From the NCBI GenBank assembly GCA_030684405.1, contig JAUXYA010000024.1:163305-227304 (forward strand): DNA of 64,000 nt, written 5' to 3'. The notes under the pieces are model-generated. The model searched no databases, was not told the DNA's origin, and saw only the letters and a list, made by a program, of their open reading frames with translations. Made by a program: the position numbers and the translations under genes. Shown here in pieces: positions 16,770-26,650 of this stretch (position 1 is the first letter of the stretch; every line of letters begins with the position of its first letter). Source of the DNA: Burkholderiales bacterium (GTDB taxonomy: Bacteria; Pseudomonadota; Gammaproteobacteria; Burkholderiales; SG8-41).

Positions 16770-18359
16770 ATGAGTGCCCGCCTGCAAGCCGTCGGACAGT
16801 TGCCGGTCCAGCAGAAAATCAGTCTGATACTGGTGATCGCCATCGCCGTGGCACTGGCCGCAGGCGGCTGGATGTGGAGCTCTGCCCCCGATTACCGTGT
16901 TCTGCACGCCAATCTCGGCGAGCGCGACGGCGGCGCGGTGATCGCAGCATTGCAGCAGATGAACGTGCCTTACAAATTCGTGGGCGGCACCCTGATGGTG
17001 CCTTCCAGCCACGTCCACGAGGCGCGCATGCGCCTGGCAGGACAGGGCCTGCCCAAGGGCGGCCTCGCAGGCTTCGAGTTGATGGAAAACCAGAAGCTCG
17101 GCTCCAGCCAGTTTCTTGAGCAGGTCAACTACCAACGCGCACTCGAGGGAGAACTGGCGCGCTCGATCCAGTCGGTCGGAGCCGTACAAGGTGCGCGTGT
17201 ACACCTCGCACTGTCGAAACCGTCGCCTTTCCTGCGCGAACAGCCAAAAACCAGTGCGTCGGTACTGGTCAACCTGCACCCTGGTCGGCCGCTGGAACCG
17301 ATGCAAGTCGCGGCGATCACCCACTTGGTGTCCAACAGCGTGCCCGGGCTGCCTGTCAGGAACGTCACCATCGTTGACCAGAACGGCACACTGTTATCAG
17401 GCGACTCGGAATCCGCCAACAAGCCGGCGCTCGATCCGGGGCAGCTCAAGTACCGGCATGACCTGGAACAGAACTACGCCCAGCGTATTGAGGCCATCCT
17501 GTTGCCGGTAGTGGGTCCAGGTAATGTGCGTGCACAAGTCGCGGCCGAAATCGATTTTACCGAAACCGAGCAGGCCGAAGAGATCTACAAACCGAACCAG
17601 AAACCCGAGGACGCCGCCGTGCGCAGTCAGCAGAGCAGCGAAAGCGGCAGCCAGACAGCTCAGGCCGGGGGTGTCCCCGGAGCGCTCACCAACCAGGCGC
17701 CGGCACCGGCCACGGCGCCGGTAAACGCACCCGCTGAAGCTCCCGCTGCCGCCGCTGCTGTCGTCCCCTCGAGCACCCGCCGCGACACTACCGTGAATTA
17801 CGAAGTCGACAAGACCATACGCCACACAAGGCAAGCCATGGGCCGGATCAAGAAGCTGTCGGTGGCGGTGGTGGTCAACCACAACCAGATCAAGGATGCC
17901 AAGGGTACGGTATCGGCGCGACCACTGACCGAAGCCCAGAAAAAACAGATTACCGAACTGGTGCGTAGTGTCGTCGGATACAGCGAAGAGCGCGGGGATT
18001 TGGTATCGGTGGTCAACAGCGCCTTCAAGAAACCCGAGATCGAAGAAGTTGCAGAGCTTCCGCTGTGGAAACAGCCGCAGACGGTGGAACTGGTCAAGGA
18101 CACCGGAAAACACCTGCTGATCGGCGCCCTCTCGCTCTACCTGCTGCTGGGCATCGTGCGCCCGATGCTGCGCAACCTGACCCGGGTGCCTCCGCTTGTC
18201 GCACAGGAACTGCTGACCGAAGCGGCGAGCGGTAACCAGGCTGCAGCTTCGGTCGGCCACGGTTACGACCAGTCGCTGCAGAATGCGAAACAGATCGCCA
18301 AGCAGGATCCTAAGATGGTAGCCAACGTGGTGAAGACATGGGTGGGCGGAAATGAATGA
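16770..18359 (+). CDS. fliF: flagellar MS-ring protein FliF
   Basis: 529 residues from the ATG at 16770, preferred because CCGGAG sits five bases upstream; the ATG at 16725 would add 15 residues but has no ribosome site. Two transmembrane segments (ISLILVIAIAVALAAGGW near the start, LLIGALSLYLLLGIV near 450) bracket the periplasmic ring-building domains (APDYRVLHANL, RLAGQGLPKGG, RVHLALSKPSPF). An Ala/Pro-rich insertion lies around 310-345. The C-terminus binds FliG. First gene of the fliFGHIJK run; its end overlaps fliG by eight bases. Confidence 0.96.
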   Translation: MSARLQAVGQLPVQQKISLILVIAIAVALAAGGWMWSSAPDYRVLHANLGERDGGAVIAALQQMNVPYKFVGGTLMVPSSHVHEARMRLAGQGLPKGGLAGFELMENQKLGSSQFLEQVNYQRALEGELARSIQSVGAVQGARVHLALSKPSPFLREQPKTSASVLVNLHPGRPLEPMQVAAITHLVSNSVPGLPVRNVTIVDQNGTLLSGDSESANKPALDPGQLKYRHDLEQNYAQRIEAILLPVVGPGNVRAQVAAEIDFTETEQAEEIYKPNQKPEDAAVRSQQSSESGSQTAQAGGVPGALTNQAPAPATAPVNAPAEAPAAAAAVVPSSTRRDTTVNYEVDKTIRHTRQAMGRIKKLSVAVVVNHNQIKDAKGTVSARPLTEAQKKQITELVRSVVGYSEERGDLVSVVNSAFKKPEIEEVAELPLWKQPQTVELVKDTGKHLLIGALSLYLLLGIVRPMLRNLTRVPPLVAQELLTEAASGNQAAASVGHGYDQSLQNAKQIAKQDPKMVANVVKTWVGGNE

Positions 18360-19347
18360 CGACGGCATCCAGAAAAGCGCTATCCTGCTGATGTCGCTGG
18401 GCGAGGATGAGGCGGCCGGCGTGATGAAGCACCTTGCACCGCGGGAGGTGCAGAAGATCGGCGCGGCAATGGCGTCCCTGAAAGGCGTGTCGCGCGAGCA
18501 GATCGAGTCGACCCTGAACGCGTTCTGCAGCAGCGCGCAGCAGCAGACCACTATCGGCCTCGGCGCCGACGAATACATTCGCAACATGCTGAAGAAGGCA
18601 CTGGGCGACGACCGCTCGGCGAACGTGATCGAACGCATCCTGCAGGGCGGCGACACCAGCGGCATCGAGGGACTGAAGTGGATGGACTCCGCAACCGTTG
18701 CGGAACTGGTAAAAAACGAACACCCGCAGATCATCGCGACCATCCTCGTCCATCTCGATCGCGACCAGGCCGCGGAAATTCTGCAGCAATTCAGCGAACG
18801 CCTGCGCAACGACGTGGTACTTCGCATCGCCACACTGGACGGCATCCAGCCGGCGGCCCTGCGCGAACTCAATGACGTGCTGACCAAGCTGCTTGCCGGC
18901 AATGACAACCTGCGCAAGAGCGCGATGGGCGGTGCGCGCGCTGCGGCCGAGATCCTCAACTTCATGCCAGGCACCCACGAAGGCACGATCATCGAATCGG
19001 TTAAGGAGTTCAACGCCGATCTCGCACAGAGCATCCTCGACAACATGTTCGTCTGGGAAAACCTGCTAGGGCTTGAGGATCGCGCGATCCAGGTATTACT
19101 GCGCGAGGTGCAATCGGAGTCGCTGATCCTCGCGCTGAAGGGCTCCTCCGCGGAACTGCGCGAGAAGGTTTTCAAGAACATGTCGCAGCGTGCCGCCGAA
19201 ATGCTCAGGGAAGACCTGGAAGCCAAGGGCGCCGTCCGGGTCTCCGAAGTCGAGGCCCAGCAGAAGGAAATCCTCAAGATTGTGCGCAGGCTGGCCGATG
19301 AAGGGCAGATCGTGCTCGCCGGAACCGGGGAAGAAGCTTATGTGTAA
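18352..19347 (+). CDS. fliG: flagellar motor switch protein FliG
   Basis: 331 residues, the usual length. N-terminal FliF-binding domain (KSAILLMSLGEDEAAGVMKHL), middle domain with the EHPQ motif (KNEHPQIIATILVHL), and the C-terminal torque domain with the charged helix (VQSESLILALKGSS) that meets MotA. Ends with EILKIVRRLADEGQIVLAG. Forms the rotor ring on the cytoplasmic face of the MS ring. Confidence 0.97.
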   Translation: MNDDGIQKSAILLMSLGEDEAAGVMKHLAPREVQKIGAAMASLKGVSREQIESTLNAFCSSAQQQTTIGLGADEYIRNMLKKALGDDRSANVIERILQGGDTSGIEGLKWMDSATVAELVKNEHPQIIATILVHLDRDQAAEILQQFSERLRNDVVLRIATLDGIQPAALRELNDVLTKLLAGNDNLRKSAMGGARAAAEILNFMPGTHEGTIIESVKEFNADLAQSILDNMFVWENLLGLEDRAIQVLLREVQSESLILALKGSSAELREKVFKNMSQRAAEMLREDLEAKGAVRVSEVEAQQKEILKIVRRLADEGQIVLAGTGEEAYV

Positions 19348-19392
19348 ACCGGCGCCCACCACCGGCGCGACAGCGCAGACCGGCGGGATCTC

Positions 19393-20019
19393 ATGTCCAG
19401 CACGGTAATTCCACGGGAGAAGCTCTCCGCTTACCAGCGCTGGGAGCTGAACTCCTTCGACGGCGCGGGAAGCACCCGGGAAATGCGGTCGCCGGCCACG
19501 GCAGCGGCGCCGGATCCCGCGACGCAGCGCGAAGCTTACGAGGCCGGCTACCGTGAAGGTCTTGCCGCCGCAAAGGCCGATGTCGCGCGCGCCACAGCGG
19601 CGCAGACAGCGCGCCTCAACGACATCATCAATAACCTGAACCGCAACCTGGCACAGCTTGATGTCCAGGTTGCCGATGGCGTGCTCGATTTCGGTCTCAC
19701 CCTCGCCCGGCGCATGGTCGGCGACGCCCTGGAGCAGCACCCGGAACTGGTCACCAGCGTCGTGCGCGAAGGTCTGCAACTGCTCGGGCAGGCCCGTGCG
19801 CCGGCACGCCTGCTGCTGCACCCGGATGACGCCCGGCTGGTACGCGAACAACTGGGAGACCAATGTTCGCTCAGCGGCTGGACAATCGCCGAAGACGCCG
19901 GCATCACTGCGGGAGGCTGCCGCCTCGAAAGCGCAGGCGGCGAACTCGACGCCACCGTGGAAATCCGTTGGAAACGGCTTCTTGCCGCCTTCGGCCGCGA
20001 CGGCAAGTGGCCAGCCTGA
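19393..20019 (+). CDS. fliH: flagellar export ATPase regulator FliH
   Basis: 208 residues. Central [18 protein letters not shown] segment and coiled coil, then the C-terminal FliH/HrpE fold ([54 protein letters not shown]). Binds FliI and docks the ATPase complex at the export gate and C ring. Followed by fliI after 14 bases. Confidence 0.93.
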   Translation: MSSTVIPREKLSAYQRWELNSFDGAGSTREMRSPATAAAPDPATQREAYEAGYREGLAAAKADVARATAAQTARLNDIINNLNRNLAQLDVQVADGVLDFGLTLARRMVGDALEQHPELVTSVVREGLQLLGQARAPARLLLHPDDARLVREQLGDQCSLSGWTIAEDAGITAGGCRLESAGGELDATVEIRWKRLLAAFGRDGKWPA

Positions 20020-20033
20020 ATGGAAATCAGGCC

Positions 20034-21458
20034 ATGACCAACATCGTCCAGCTCCAAAAGTATCTGCAGGAATGCAGCCAGGTGGCCACTGCGACCTCGC
20101 CGCTGCTGTGCAGCGGTCGGCTGACCCGGGTCACCGGCCTGGTCATGGAAGCGGTGGGACTGCGCCTTGCCGTCGGCAGCTGCTGCACCATCGAACTGCC
20201 CGGCGGCAACACGGTCGAGGCGGAGGTCGTGGGCTTTTCGGATGACCGGCTCTACCTGATGCCGGCAACCGACACCTACGGCGTGACTCCCGGCGCGCGC
20301 GTGGCACCGATGGAAATACCGATCGAGAAACCCCGCGTCAACGACCCGCCGCGGCCGCGCCGGCGCGCTGCGGACTTCGCCAAACACGTGCCGGTCGGCG
20401 GCGGACTGCTGGGCCGGGTGCTGGACAGCACCGGCAAGCCGCTGGACGGGCGCGGTCCGCTCAAAGCGGAACGCGAAATATCGCTGCACAACCGCCCGCT
20501 CAATCCGCTGGAACGCGCGCCGATCAGCAGCGTGCTCGACACCGGGATCCGCGCCATCAACGCACTGCTGACTGTCGGACGCGGGCAGCGCATGGGGCTC
20601 TTTGCAGGCAGCGGCGTCGGCAAGAGCGTGCTGCTGGGCATGATGGCGCGCTACACCAGCGCCGACGTCATCGTCGTCGGACTCATCGGCGAACGCGGTC
20701 GCGAGGTGAAGGAATTCATCGAAACCATCCTCGGGCCGCAGGGTCTCGCGCGTTCGGTCGTCGTCGCAGCGCCAGCCGATGTCAGTCCGCTGATGCGGCT
20801 GCAGGGGGCTTCTTACGCCACCGCCATCGCGGAGAGTTTCCGCGACCGGGGCAAGCATGTGCTGCTGATCATGGATTCGCTGACGCGTTACGCAATGGCC
20901 CAGCGCGAAATAGCGCTGGCCATCGGCGAGCCGCCGGTGACCAAGGGTTATCCGCCCTCCGTGTTCGCCAAGCTGCCGCAGCTGGTCGAGCGTGCCGGCA
21001 ACGCCGGCCGCGGCGGCGGCTCGATCACCGCGTTCTACACCGTGCTGATCGAGGGCGACGACGCCCAGGATCCGGTTGGCGACTCGGCGCGCGCGATCCT
21101 TGACGGACACATCATGCTCTCGCGCAGCCTGGCGGATGCAGGACACTATCCGGCAATCGACATCGAATCCTCGGTGAGTCGGGCGATGACCACGCTGATC
21201 ACCGACAAGCAGTTCGAAGGCATCCGCCGCTTCAAACAGTTGTATTCGCGCTACCAGCGCAGCCGCGACCTGATCAACGTCGGCGCCTACGCCAGCGGCA
21301 GCGATCCGCTGCTGGACGACGCCATCTCGCTGTATCCGCAGATGGAAACCTTTCTCCAGCAGCGCATGAACGAGCAGGCCCGGCATGACGCAAGCGTGAA
21401 TGCGCTGGATGCGCTGCTCGCCGCCCGCACCGGCGGCGCATCCGCAATCCACCAGTAA
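20034..21458 (+). CDS. fliI: flagellum-specific export ATPase FliI
   Basis: 474 residues from the ATG at 20034; the frame is open upstream inside fliH but that portion encodes arginine-rich nonsense. Walker A GSGVGKS, Walker B region [11 protein letters not shown], and [18 protein letters not shown] are the hallmarks of the type III secretion ATPase family, related to the F1 beta subunit. Energises unfolding and entry of export substrates together with FliH and FliJ. Confidence 0.96.
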   Translation: MTNIVQLQKYLQECSQVATATSPLLCSGRLTRVTGLVMEAVGLRLAVGSCCTIELPGGNTVEAEVVGFSDDRLYLMPATDTYGVTPGARVAPMEIPIEKPRVNDPPRPRRRAADFAKHVPVGGGLLGRVLDSTGKPLDGRGPLKAEREISLHNRPLNPLERAPISSVLDTGIRAINALLTVGRGQRMGLFAGSGVGKSVLLGMMARYTSADVIVVGLIGERGREVKEFIETILGPQGLARSVVVAAPADVSPLMRLQGASYATAIAESFRDRGKHVLLIMDSLTRYAMAQREIALAIGEPPVTKGYPPSVFAKLPQLVERAGNAGRGGGSITAFYTVLIEGDDAQDPVGDSARAILDGHIMLSRSLADAGHYPAIDIESSVSRAMTTLITDKQFEGIRRFKQLYSRYQRSRDLINVGAYASGSDPLLDDAISLYPQMETFLQQRMNEQARHDASVNALDALLAARTGGASAIHQ

Positions 21459-21472
21459 ACGGGACCCGCATC

Positions 21473-21940
21473 ATGTCCAAACCATTCCGGTTGCAACCCA
21501 TACTCGACCTGGCCGAAAAGGAGGCGGAAAAATCCGCTGCCCGCCTCGGCACGCTGAACCTGCAAAAGCAGCAGGTCGAGTCCAAGCTCAACCTGCTGCT
21601 GCATTACCGCGAGGACTATCTCGCCCGGTTCCGCTCCGGCATGCAGGACAACCCAATCGGCGACGGCTGGCGCAACTTCCACGATTTCATGGACAAGCTC
21701 GACGCCGCCATCACCCAGCAGCAGGCAATCGTCGGCCATGCCCAGGACATGATGCTCAAGGGGCAGGCCGAATTCCGCGACCGCCAGCGCCGCGTCAAGG
21801 CCTTCGACACGCTCGCCGGCCGCCACCGGGAAACCGAATCGCTGCGTGACAGCCGCGCCGAGCAGCGCGCCCTTGATGAACTGGCGGCAGCAGTCAGCGC
21901 CCGCGGCGGGCGCGGCGGGCGCAGCGGGCGCGGCGGCTGA
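21473..21940 (+). CDS. fliJ: flagellar export chaperone FliJ
   Basis: 155 residues, nearly all coiled coil (FRLQPILDLAEKEAEKSAARLG at the start). FliJ is the stalk-like partner of the FliI hexamer and links it to FlhA. The last 14 residues form an Arg/Gly-rich tail (ARGGRGGRSGRGG) encoded by a GC-rich near-repeat at 21896-21937, which is unusual for FliJ. Poor sequence conservation is normal for the family; position after fliI supports the call. Confidence 0.9.
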   Translation: MSKPFRLQPILDLAEKEAEKSAARLGTLNLQKQQVESKLNLLLHYREDYLARFRSGMQDNPIGDGWRNFHDFMDKLDAAITQQQAIVGHAQDMMLKGQAEFRDRQRRVKAFDTLAGRHRETESLRDSRAEQRALDELAAAVSARGGRGGRSGRGG

Positions 21941-22029
21941 AGGCCGCGCTGGCACACGATTTGCACCGTATCCGTGACAGCGGCCGGATTGCGCAAGCCC
22001 GGCCCGTCGCCTGACAGGACCACCCCGAC

Positions 22030-22983
22030 ATGGACACTCCCGCACTGACCCCGCAGACCTCCGCCCGCCCGGCCGGCAACACCGCCGCAACGGACACGGC
22101 ACAGACCGACGCCACGGCTGCAGGTTTTGCAGCCTTGCTGGCACTGGAGCTGGCCCCGACCGCGGACAGCGCTGACGAGCCCGGACTGTCGGCGGAAGAC
22201 ATTGATGTGCAGACCGAAGACAGCGCGGCCGGACCGTCGTTTGCCGCTGATCCGCTGGCATCGCTGCACTTGCCGGCGGTAGCGCCGGCAAGTGCAGCCC
22301 ATAACCGCGGCGGTGCACGTTCCATCGCAGACCTCCCGGCGGAAACCGCGACCAGGACCGACGCCACACAGGCAAAATCCGCCGCTGGCGGCAATTCTCC
22401 GTTGCCGGCAGCCCTTGCCGGCGATCACGGGCCGGATGCGGCATTGCCGGACCAGTCCGTGGCCGCGCAGGAATTGCCCGCGCAGCCGCTCGGTGGCTGG
22501 CAGGCGGCACCGCTTTCTCCGCAAACCCCGGCCACCACTGCAACCTCAGTCACGCTGCCGCGGATCGAGGTGCCGGTATCCCAGACGGGCTGGTCCGAAG
22601 CCTTTGCACAACGCGTGCTGCTGCTTGCCGGGAAGCAGCAGCAGTCCGCGGAACTGCATCTCAATCCACCGGACCTGGGCCCCGTCAGCATAGTGCTGTC
22701 GATGGACAACGACCTGGCAAACGTGTTCTTCAGTTCGCCTCTTGTGCCGGTACGGGAGGCCATCGAAAACGCCATGCCGACACTGCGCGAGGCATTGGGC
22801 CAGGCCGGCATTCAGCTCGGGGAAGCCAGCGTCTCCTCCGAGAGCTTCAGAAGTAAGGCGGATTCACGGGAGCAGCCCGGATCATCGGCGGCCACAGGCG
22901 AGGCAGGCGAAACAGATTCGCTCAATGAGGGGGCGGAGCGCATCCCCATCCGTCATCCGGGACTGATCGATACCTTCGCCTGA
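22030..22983 (+). CDS. fliK: flagellar hook-length control protein FliK
   Basis: 317 residues. The N-terminal two thirds is low-complexity Ala/Pro/Thr sequence, as expected of the secreted ruler part. The C-terminal domain (about 190-280) contains ELHLNPPDLGPVSIVLSMD and REAIENAMPTLREALGQAGIQL, the substrate-specificity switch that acts on FlhB. A hairpin terminator follows the stop, so the fliFGHIJK run probably ends here. Confidence 0.94.
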   Translation: MDTPALTPQTSARPAGNTAATDTAQTDATAAGFAALLALELAPTADSADEPGLSAEDIDVQTEDSAAGPSFAADPLASLHLPAVAPASAAHNRGGARSIADLPAETATRTDATQAKSAAGGNSPLPAALAGDHGPDAALPDQSVAAQELPAQPLGGWQAAPLSPQTPATTATSVTLPRIEVPVSQTGWSEAFAQRVLLLAGKQQQSAELHLNPPDLGPVSIVLSMDNDLANVFFSSPLVPVREAIENAMPTLREALGQAGIQLGEASVSSESFRSKADSREQPGSSAATGEAGETDSLNEGAERIPIRHPGLIDTFA

Positions 22984-23001
22984 CGGACGATTGCGCGAGA
23001 T

Positions 23002-23023
23002 GCCGCCACTAATGGCGGCTTTT
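23002..23023 (+). terminator. rho-independent terminator between fliK and fliL
   Basis: Perfect stem GCCGCCA (23002-23008) / TGGCGGC (23013-23019), CTAA loop, then TTTT (23020-23023). Separates the fliF-K and fliL-R transcription units; a promoter for fliL must lie in the 60 bases after it. Confidence 0.85.
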
Positions 23024-23083
23024 CCGGTCATCGCCCCGGCGTTGTCACCAGGATAATCGCTGCACAGTCACTCGAGGGCAAAC

Positions 23084-23740
23084 ATGTCAGACAAGGCAGA
23101 ATCCAAGGCCGCAGCGCCGGCAAAAAGCGGCAAAGGCCGCCTGTTCATCATGGTCGGTGCCATGTTGGTGCTGCTTCTCGGCACGGGCGGCGGCGCCTGG
23201 TGGTTCACCCGGGGTGATGCCGGGGGAGAAACGGTCAAGGCAGTTCCGGCTCTCCCCCCGGTGTTCGTGGCGCTCGACCCCTTCACCGTCAACTTGCAGC
23301 CGGAAAACAGCGGCAACCAGTACATGCAGGTCGGCATTACCGTCAAGGTGAGAGGACAGGCGGTTGCCAATCGACTGAAGGAACTGATGCCCGAAATACG
23401 CAACCGGATGCTGTTGATCCTCTCGGCCAAGAAAGCCTCGGAACTGCTGGTGCCGGAAGGGAAGACCGTACTCGCGCGCGAACTCGCGGCGGAAATTGCC
23501 GCGCTGCTGGATCCTGAGGCAAAGGCAAGGCAGGCAGAGACGATCGCGGAAAGAACCGCGGTCACCGTCGCTGCCGCACCCGCCGAGACCGGCAGCGATG
23601 CCGCCGAACAGCCGCCCGAGACGGGCGCCGGGTCCGCAGCGGCCGAAGGCGAAACAGCACCGCCACCAGCCCCCGCCGCAGACAACGCCGCGACCGGCCC
23701 GGTGCTGAGCGTGCTTTTCACTTCACTGATCATCCAGTAA
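23084..23740 (+). CDS. fliL: flagellar stator-supporting membrane protein FliL, with an insertion
   Basis: 218 residues, longer than usual. One membrane segment (LFIMVGAMLVLLLGTGGGAW) then the periplasmic FliL domain (VALDPFTVNLQP, YMQVGITVKV, LMPEIRNRMLLILSAK, LLVPEGKTVLARELAAEI). The last strand of the family (VLSVLFTSLIIQ) is at the very C-terminus, but about 60 Ala/Glu/Pro-rich residues (145-204) separate it from the rest. FliL associates with MotAB and supports torque. Heads the fliLMNOPQR run. Confidence 0.93.
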   Translation: MSDKAESKAAAPAKSGKGRLFIMVGAMLVLLLGTGGGAWWFTRGDAGGETVKAVPALPPVFVALDPFTVNLQPENSGNQYMQVGITVKVRGQAVANRLKELMPEIRNRMLLILSAKKASELLVPEGKTVLARELAAEIAALLDPEAKARQAETIAERTAVTVAAAPAETGSDAAEQPPETGAGSAAAEGETAPPPAPAADNAATGPVLSVLFTSLIIQ

Positions 23741-23754
23741 GCCCCCTTAACGCC

Positions 23755-24732
23755 ATGAGCAAGGATTTCCTGTCGCAGGATGAAGTTGATGCCCTGCTCA
23801 AGGGTGTCACCGGGGAGCAGGACGAAGCCCCGGAGGCAGAGCCCGCGGACGGCGTACGCCCGTACAATCTGGCGTCGCAGGAACGCATCGTCCGCGGCCG
23901 AATGCCAACGATGGAAACGATCAACGAGCGTTTCGCGCGCCTGCTGCGCCTCGGCCTGTTCAACTTCGTGCGCCGCTCCGCCGAGATATCGGTGGGTGCG
24001 GTGAAGCTGCAGAAATACAGCGACTTCGTGCGCAATCTGGTGGTGCCCACCAACCTCAACCTGGTGCAGGTGAAACCCCTGCGCGGAACAGCGCTGTTCA
24101 TCTTCGAGCCAAGCCTGGTATTCCTGGTCATCGACAACCTGTTCGGCGGCAACGGCCAGTTCCACACCCGCGTCGAGGGCCGCGACTTCACGCAGACCGA
24201 GCAGCGCATCATCCAGCGCCTGCTCGCCGTGGTGTTCACCGACATGGAAAAGGCCTGGGCGCCGGTGCACCAGGTGAAGTTCGAATACATGCGATCCGAG
24301 ATGAACACCCAGTTCGCCAACATCGCGACGCCAAACGAAGTGGTCGTCGTGACCACCTTCACCATCGAGTTCGGCAACGAAGGCGGGGAGTTCCACGTCT
24401 GCCTGCCTTATTCGATGATCGAACCAATCCGGGAACTGCTTTACAGCGCGCTGCAGGGTGAGCAGATGGAAGTCGACAAGCGCTGGGTGCGCCGCCTGTC
24501 GCAACAGGTTCAGTCTGCCGACATCGAAGTCGTCATCAACCTCGGCCAGGCCGAACTGTCGATCCAGCAATTGCTGGCGATGCAGGTCGGTGACGTTATC
24601 GGCCTCGACATCCCGCAGCCGCTGCTCGCCGAGGTTGACGGCGTGCCGGTCATGGAATGCAAGTGCGGCATCCTCAACGGTCAATATGCACTGAAGGTCG
24701 AGCGAATGCTCACCACGGGCGCAGAGCAGTAA
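23755..24732 (+). CDS. fliM: flagellar motor switch protein FliM
   Basis: 325 residues. The N-terminal LSQDEVDALLKG is the CheY-P binding peptide; the middle domain contains DNLFGGNGQ (the GGxG region contacting FliG) and the C-terminal part is the FliN-like SpoA domain (DIEVVINLGQAELSIQQLL). C-ring component that converts CheY-P binding to reversal. Chemotaxis genes themselves are not in this window. Confidence 0.97.
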   Translation: MSKDFLSQDEVDALLKGVTGEQDEAPEAEPADGVRPYNLASQERIVRGRMPTMETINERFARLLRLGLFNFVRRSAEISVGAVKLQKYSDFVRNLVVPTNLNLVQVKPLRGTALFIFEPSLVFLVIDNLFGGNGQFHTRVEGRDFTQTEQRIIQRLLAVVFTDMEKAWAPVHQVKFEYMRSEMNTQFANIATPNEVVVVTTFTIEFGNEGGEFHVCLPYSMIEPIRELLYSALQGEQMEVDKRWVRRLSQQVQSADIEVVINLGQAELSIQQLLAMQVGDVIGLDIPQPLLAEVDGVPVMECKCGILNGQYALKVERMLTTGAEQ

Positions 24733-24744
24733 AGGAGAAAAAGC

Positions 24745-25164
24745 ATGTCTGGAAACGCAACCGAAGAAGTCAGCGGCGACGACTGGGCCGCCGCAATGGC
24801 CGAGCAGGGCGAAACCCCGTCCGCTGAAACTGCACCGATGCGTGGCACGCCGGCGCCGATATTCGAGCAGTTCTCCGGCACCGGCGCGCGCAGCGAGGCG
24901 CCGAACGACATCGACCTCATCCTCGACATTCCCGTGCAGCTGACGGTCGAACTCGGACGCACCAAGATTGCGATCAAGAACCTGCTGCAGCTCGCACAGG
25001 GTTCGGTGGTCGAACTCGACGGGCTTGCCGGCGAACCGATGGACGTGCTGGTCAACGGCTGCCTGATCGCCCAGGGCGAAGTCGTGGTCGTCAACGACAA
25101 GTTCGGCATCCGGCTGACGGACATCATCACGCCGTCGGAACGCATCCGCAAGCTGCGGCGCTGA
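24745..25164 (+). CDS. fliN: flagellar motor switch protein FliN
   Basis: 139 residues, ATG preceded by AAAGGAGAAAAAG. Acidic N-terminal extension, then the SpoA domain (ILDIPVQLTVELGRTKIAIKN, GSVVELDGLAGEPMDVLVNG, KFGIRLTDIITPSERIRKL). Forms the base of the C ring and helps dock FliH. Two-base gap to fliO. Confidence 0.97.
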   Translation: MSGNATEEVSGDDWAAAMAEQGETPSAETAPMRGTPAPIFEQFSGTGARSEAPNDIDLILDIPVQLTVELGRTKIAIKNLLQLAQGSVVELDGLAGEPMDVLVNGCLIAQGEVVVVNDKFGIRLTDIITPSERIRKLRR

Positions 25165-25166
25165 CC

Positions 25167-25601
25167 ATGCCGCGAAAAGCTCTCCCGATCGCAGCGGCAT
25201 TCACTGCCCTGCTGCCGGCACTGGCCCGTGCCGCCGAGGCGCCGGCGCTGCCGGCGCCTGCGGTATCCGCGGGCAGCATGCTGCAGATGGCACTTGGCCT
25301 CGCCATCGTACTCGGCATGATTCTCGTGCTGGCCTGGATCGTCAGGCGCCTCGGCCTGCCCGGCGCGAGGCCCTCCGGTGCCATCAAGGTCATTGCCGGT
25401 GCGCCCGTCGGCCAGCGTGAGCGCGTGGTGCTGGTGGAAATCGCCGGCACCTGGCTGGTAGTCGGTGTTGCACCGGGCCGGGTCTCCGCGCTGCACACGA
25501 TGCCCCGCGCGGATCTGCAGCAGGCTCCGTCTGCGGCGCCCGGGACCGCACCCTTCGCGGACTGGCTCAAGCGCGTGATGGAGCAGCGCCGTGCCGGCTA
25601 G
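25167..25601 (+). CDS. fliO: flagellar export-gate assembly protein FliO
   Basis: 144 residues with an N-terminal signal-like segment, one membrane helix ([20 protein letters not shown]) and the FliO cytoplasmic domain ([20 protein letters not shown]). Promotes assembly of the FliP ring. Overlaps the GTG start of fliP by 11 bases. Confidence 0.93.
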   Translation: MPRKALPIAAAFTALLPALARAAEAPALPAPAVSAGSMLQMALGLAIVLGMILVLAWIVRRLGLPGARPSGAIKVIAGAPVGQRERVVLVEIAGTWLVVGVAPGRVSALHTMPRADLQQAPSAAPGTAPFADWLKRVMEQRRAG

Positions 25602-26331
25602 ACTGATCCTCGCCCTGCTGCTCGCCGCAGCCTTCGTCCCCGCATACGCCCAGTCCGGACTGCCGGCGCTGACCAGCGCACCTGCGCCCGGCGGCGGACA
25701 GACCTGGACACTGTCGATCCAGACGCTGCTGCTGCTGACCTCGCTGACCTTCCTGCCGGCGGTGTTGCTGATGATGACCGGATTCACCCGCATCATCATC
25801 GTACTCTCGCTGCTGCGCCAGGCGATCGGCACGCCGACCTCGCCGCCGAACCAGGTGCTGGTCGGCCTGGCGCTGTTCCTGACCCTGTTCGTGATGTCAC
25901 CGGTTCTCGACCGCATCCACGCCGAGGCCTACCAGCCGTTCTCCGAAAACAAAATCAGTTTCAACCAGGCACTGGAAAAGGGTGCGGTACCCCTGCGCGA
26001 ATTCATGCTGCGCCAGACGCGCGAGGCCGACCTGATGCTGTTCATGAAACTGTCGGCGGAAGCGCCGCCGGAAAAGGCTGCCGACGTGCCGCTGAAAATC
26101 CTGGTGCCGGCCTACGTCACCAGCGAACTGAAAACCGCCTTCACCATCGGTTTCGTGGTGTTCATTCCCTTCCTGATCATCGACATGCTGGTCGCCAGCG
26201 TGCTGATGTCGATGGGCATGATGATGGTTTCGCCGGTGATGATCGCGCTGCCGTTCAAGCTCATGCTGTTCGTGCTGGTCGACGGCTGGAACCTGATGAT
26301 CGGTTCCCTCGCCCAGAGCTTCTATACATAA
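25591..26331 (+). CDS. fliP: flagellar export gate protein FliP
   Basis: 246 residues from a GTG inside the end of fliO; this start supplies a cleavable signal peptide ([13 protein letters not shown]), typical of FliP. Conserved membrane parts [20 protein letters not shown] and [20 protein letters not shown]. Five copies form the core of the export pore with FliQ and FliR. The TAA stop lies within an AT-rich element (26328-26355). Confidence 0.97.
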   Translation: MPARLILALLLAAAFVPAYAQSGLPALTSAPAPGGGQTWTLSIQTLLLLTSLTFLPAVLLMMTGFTRIIIVLSLLRQAIGTPTSPPNQVLVGLALFLTLFVMSPVLDRIHAEAYQPFSENKISFNQALEKGAVPLREFMLRQTREADLMLFMKLSAEAPPEKAADVPLKILVPAYVTSELKTAFTIGFVVFIPFLIIDMLVASVLMSMGMMMVSPVMIALPFKLMLFVLVDGWNLMIGSLAQSFYT

Positions 26332-26355
26332 GTATTTGTTTTTATTGATTATTTT
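26328..26355 (+). repeat. AT-rich intercistronic element, copy 1
   Basis: ATAAGTATTTG (26328-26338) followed by T/A-rich sequence up to the fliQ ATG, in strong contrast with the GC-rich surroundings. The same 11-mer recurs at 61394-61404 and, with one change on the opposite strand, at 54560-54570. It leaves fliQ without any Shine-Dalgarno sequence. Confidence 0.6.
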
Positions 26356-26625
26356 ATGAGCCCCGAAGCCGTCATCAATCTCGCCCGCTCCGCCGTCGAA
26401 ATCACCCTGCTGGCATCGGCACCGCTGCTGCTCTCCGCCCTGATCGTCGGCCTGACCGTCAGCGTGTTCCAGGCCGCGACGCAGATCAACGAAATGACGC
26501 TGTCGTTCATTCCCAAGCTCGCGGCGGTATTCGTCGCGCTGGTCATCGCCGGCCCGTGGATACTCACCTTGCTCACCGATTTCATGCGCCGCCTGTTCAC
26601 CAGCATTCCAACGCTGATCGGCTGA
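26356..26625 (+). CDS. fliQ: flagellar export gate protein FliQ
   Basis: 89 residues, two membrane helices (ITLLASAPLLLSALIVGLTV and AVFVALVIAGPWILTLLTDF) joined by FQAATQINEMTLSFIPK, the FliQ signature. Part of the FliPQR pore. No ribosome-binding site is visible in the AT-rich leader, so translation may rely on coupling to fliP or on an unstructured leader. Confidence 0.96.
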   Translation: MSPEAVINLARSAVEITLLASAPLLLSALIVGLTVSVFQAATQINEMTLSFIPKLAAVFVALVIAGPWILTLLTDFMRRLFTSIPTLIG

Positions 26626-26650
26626 GCCTGCAGACCGCGGGCCGCAAGCG

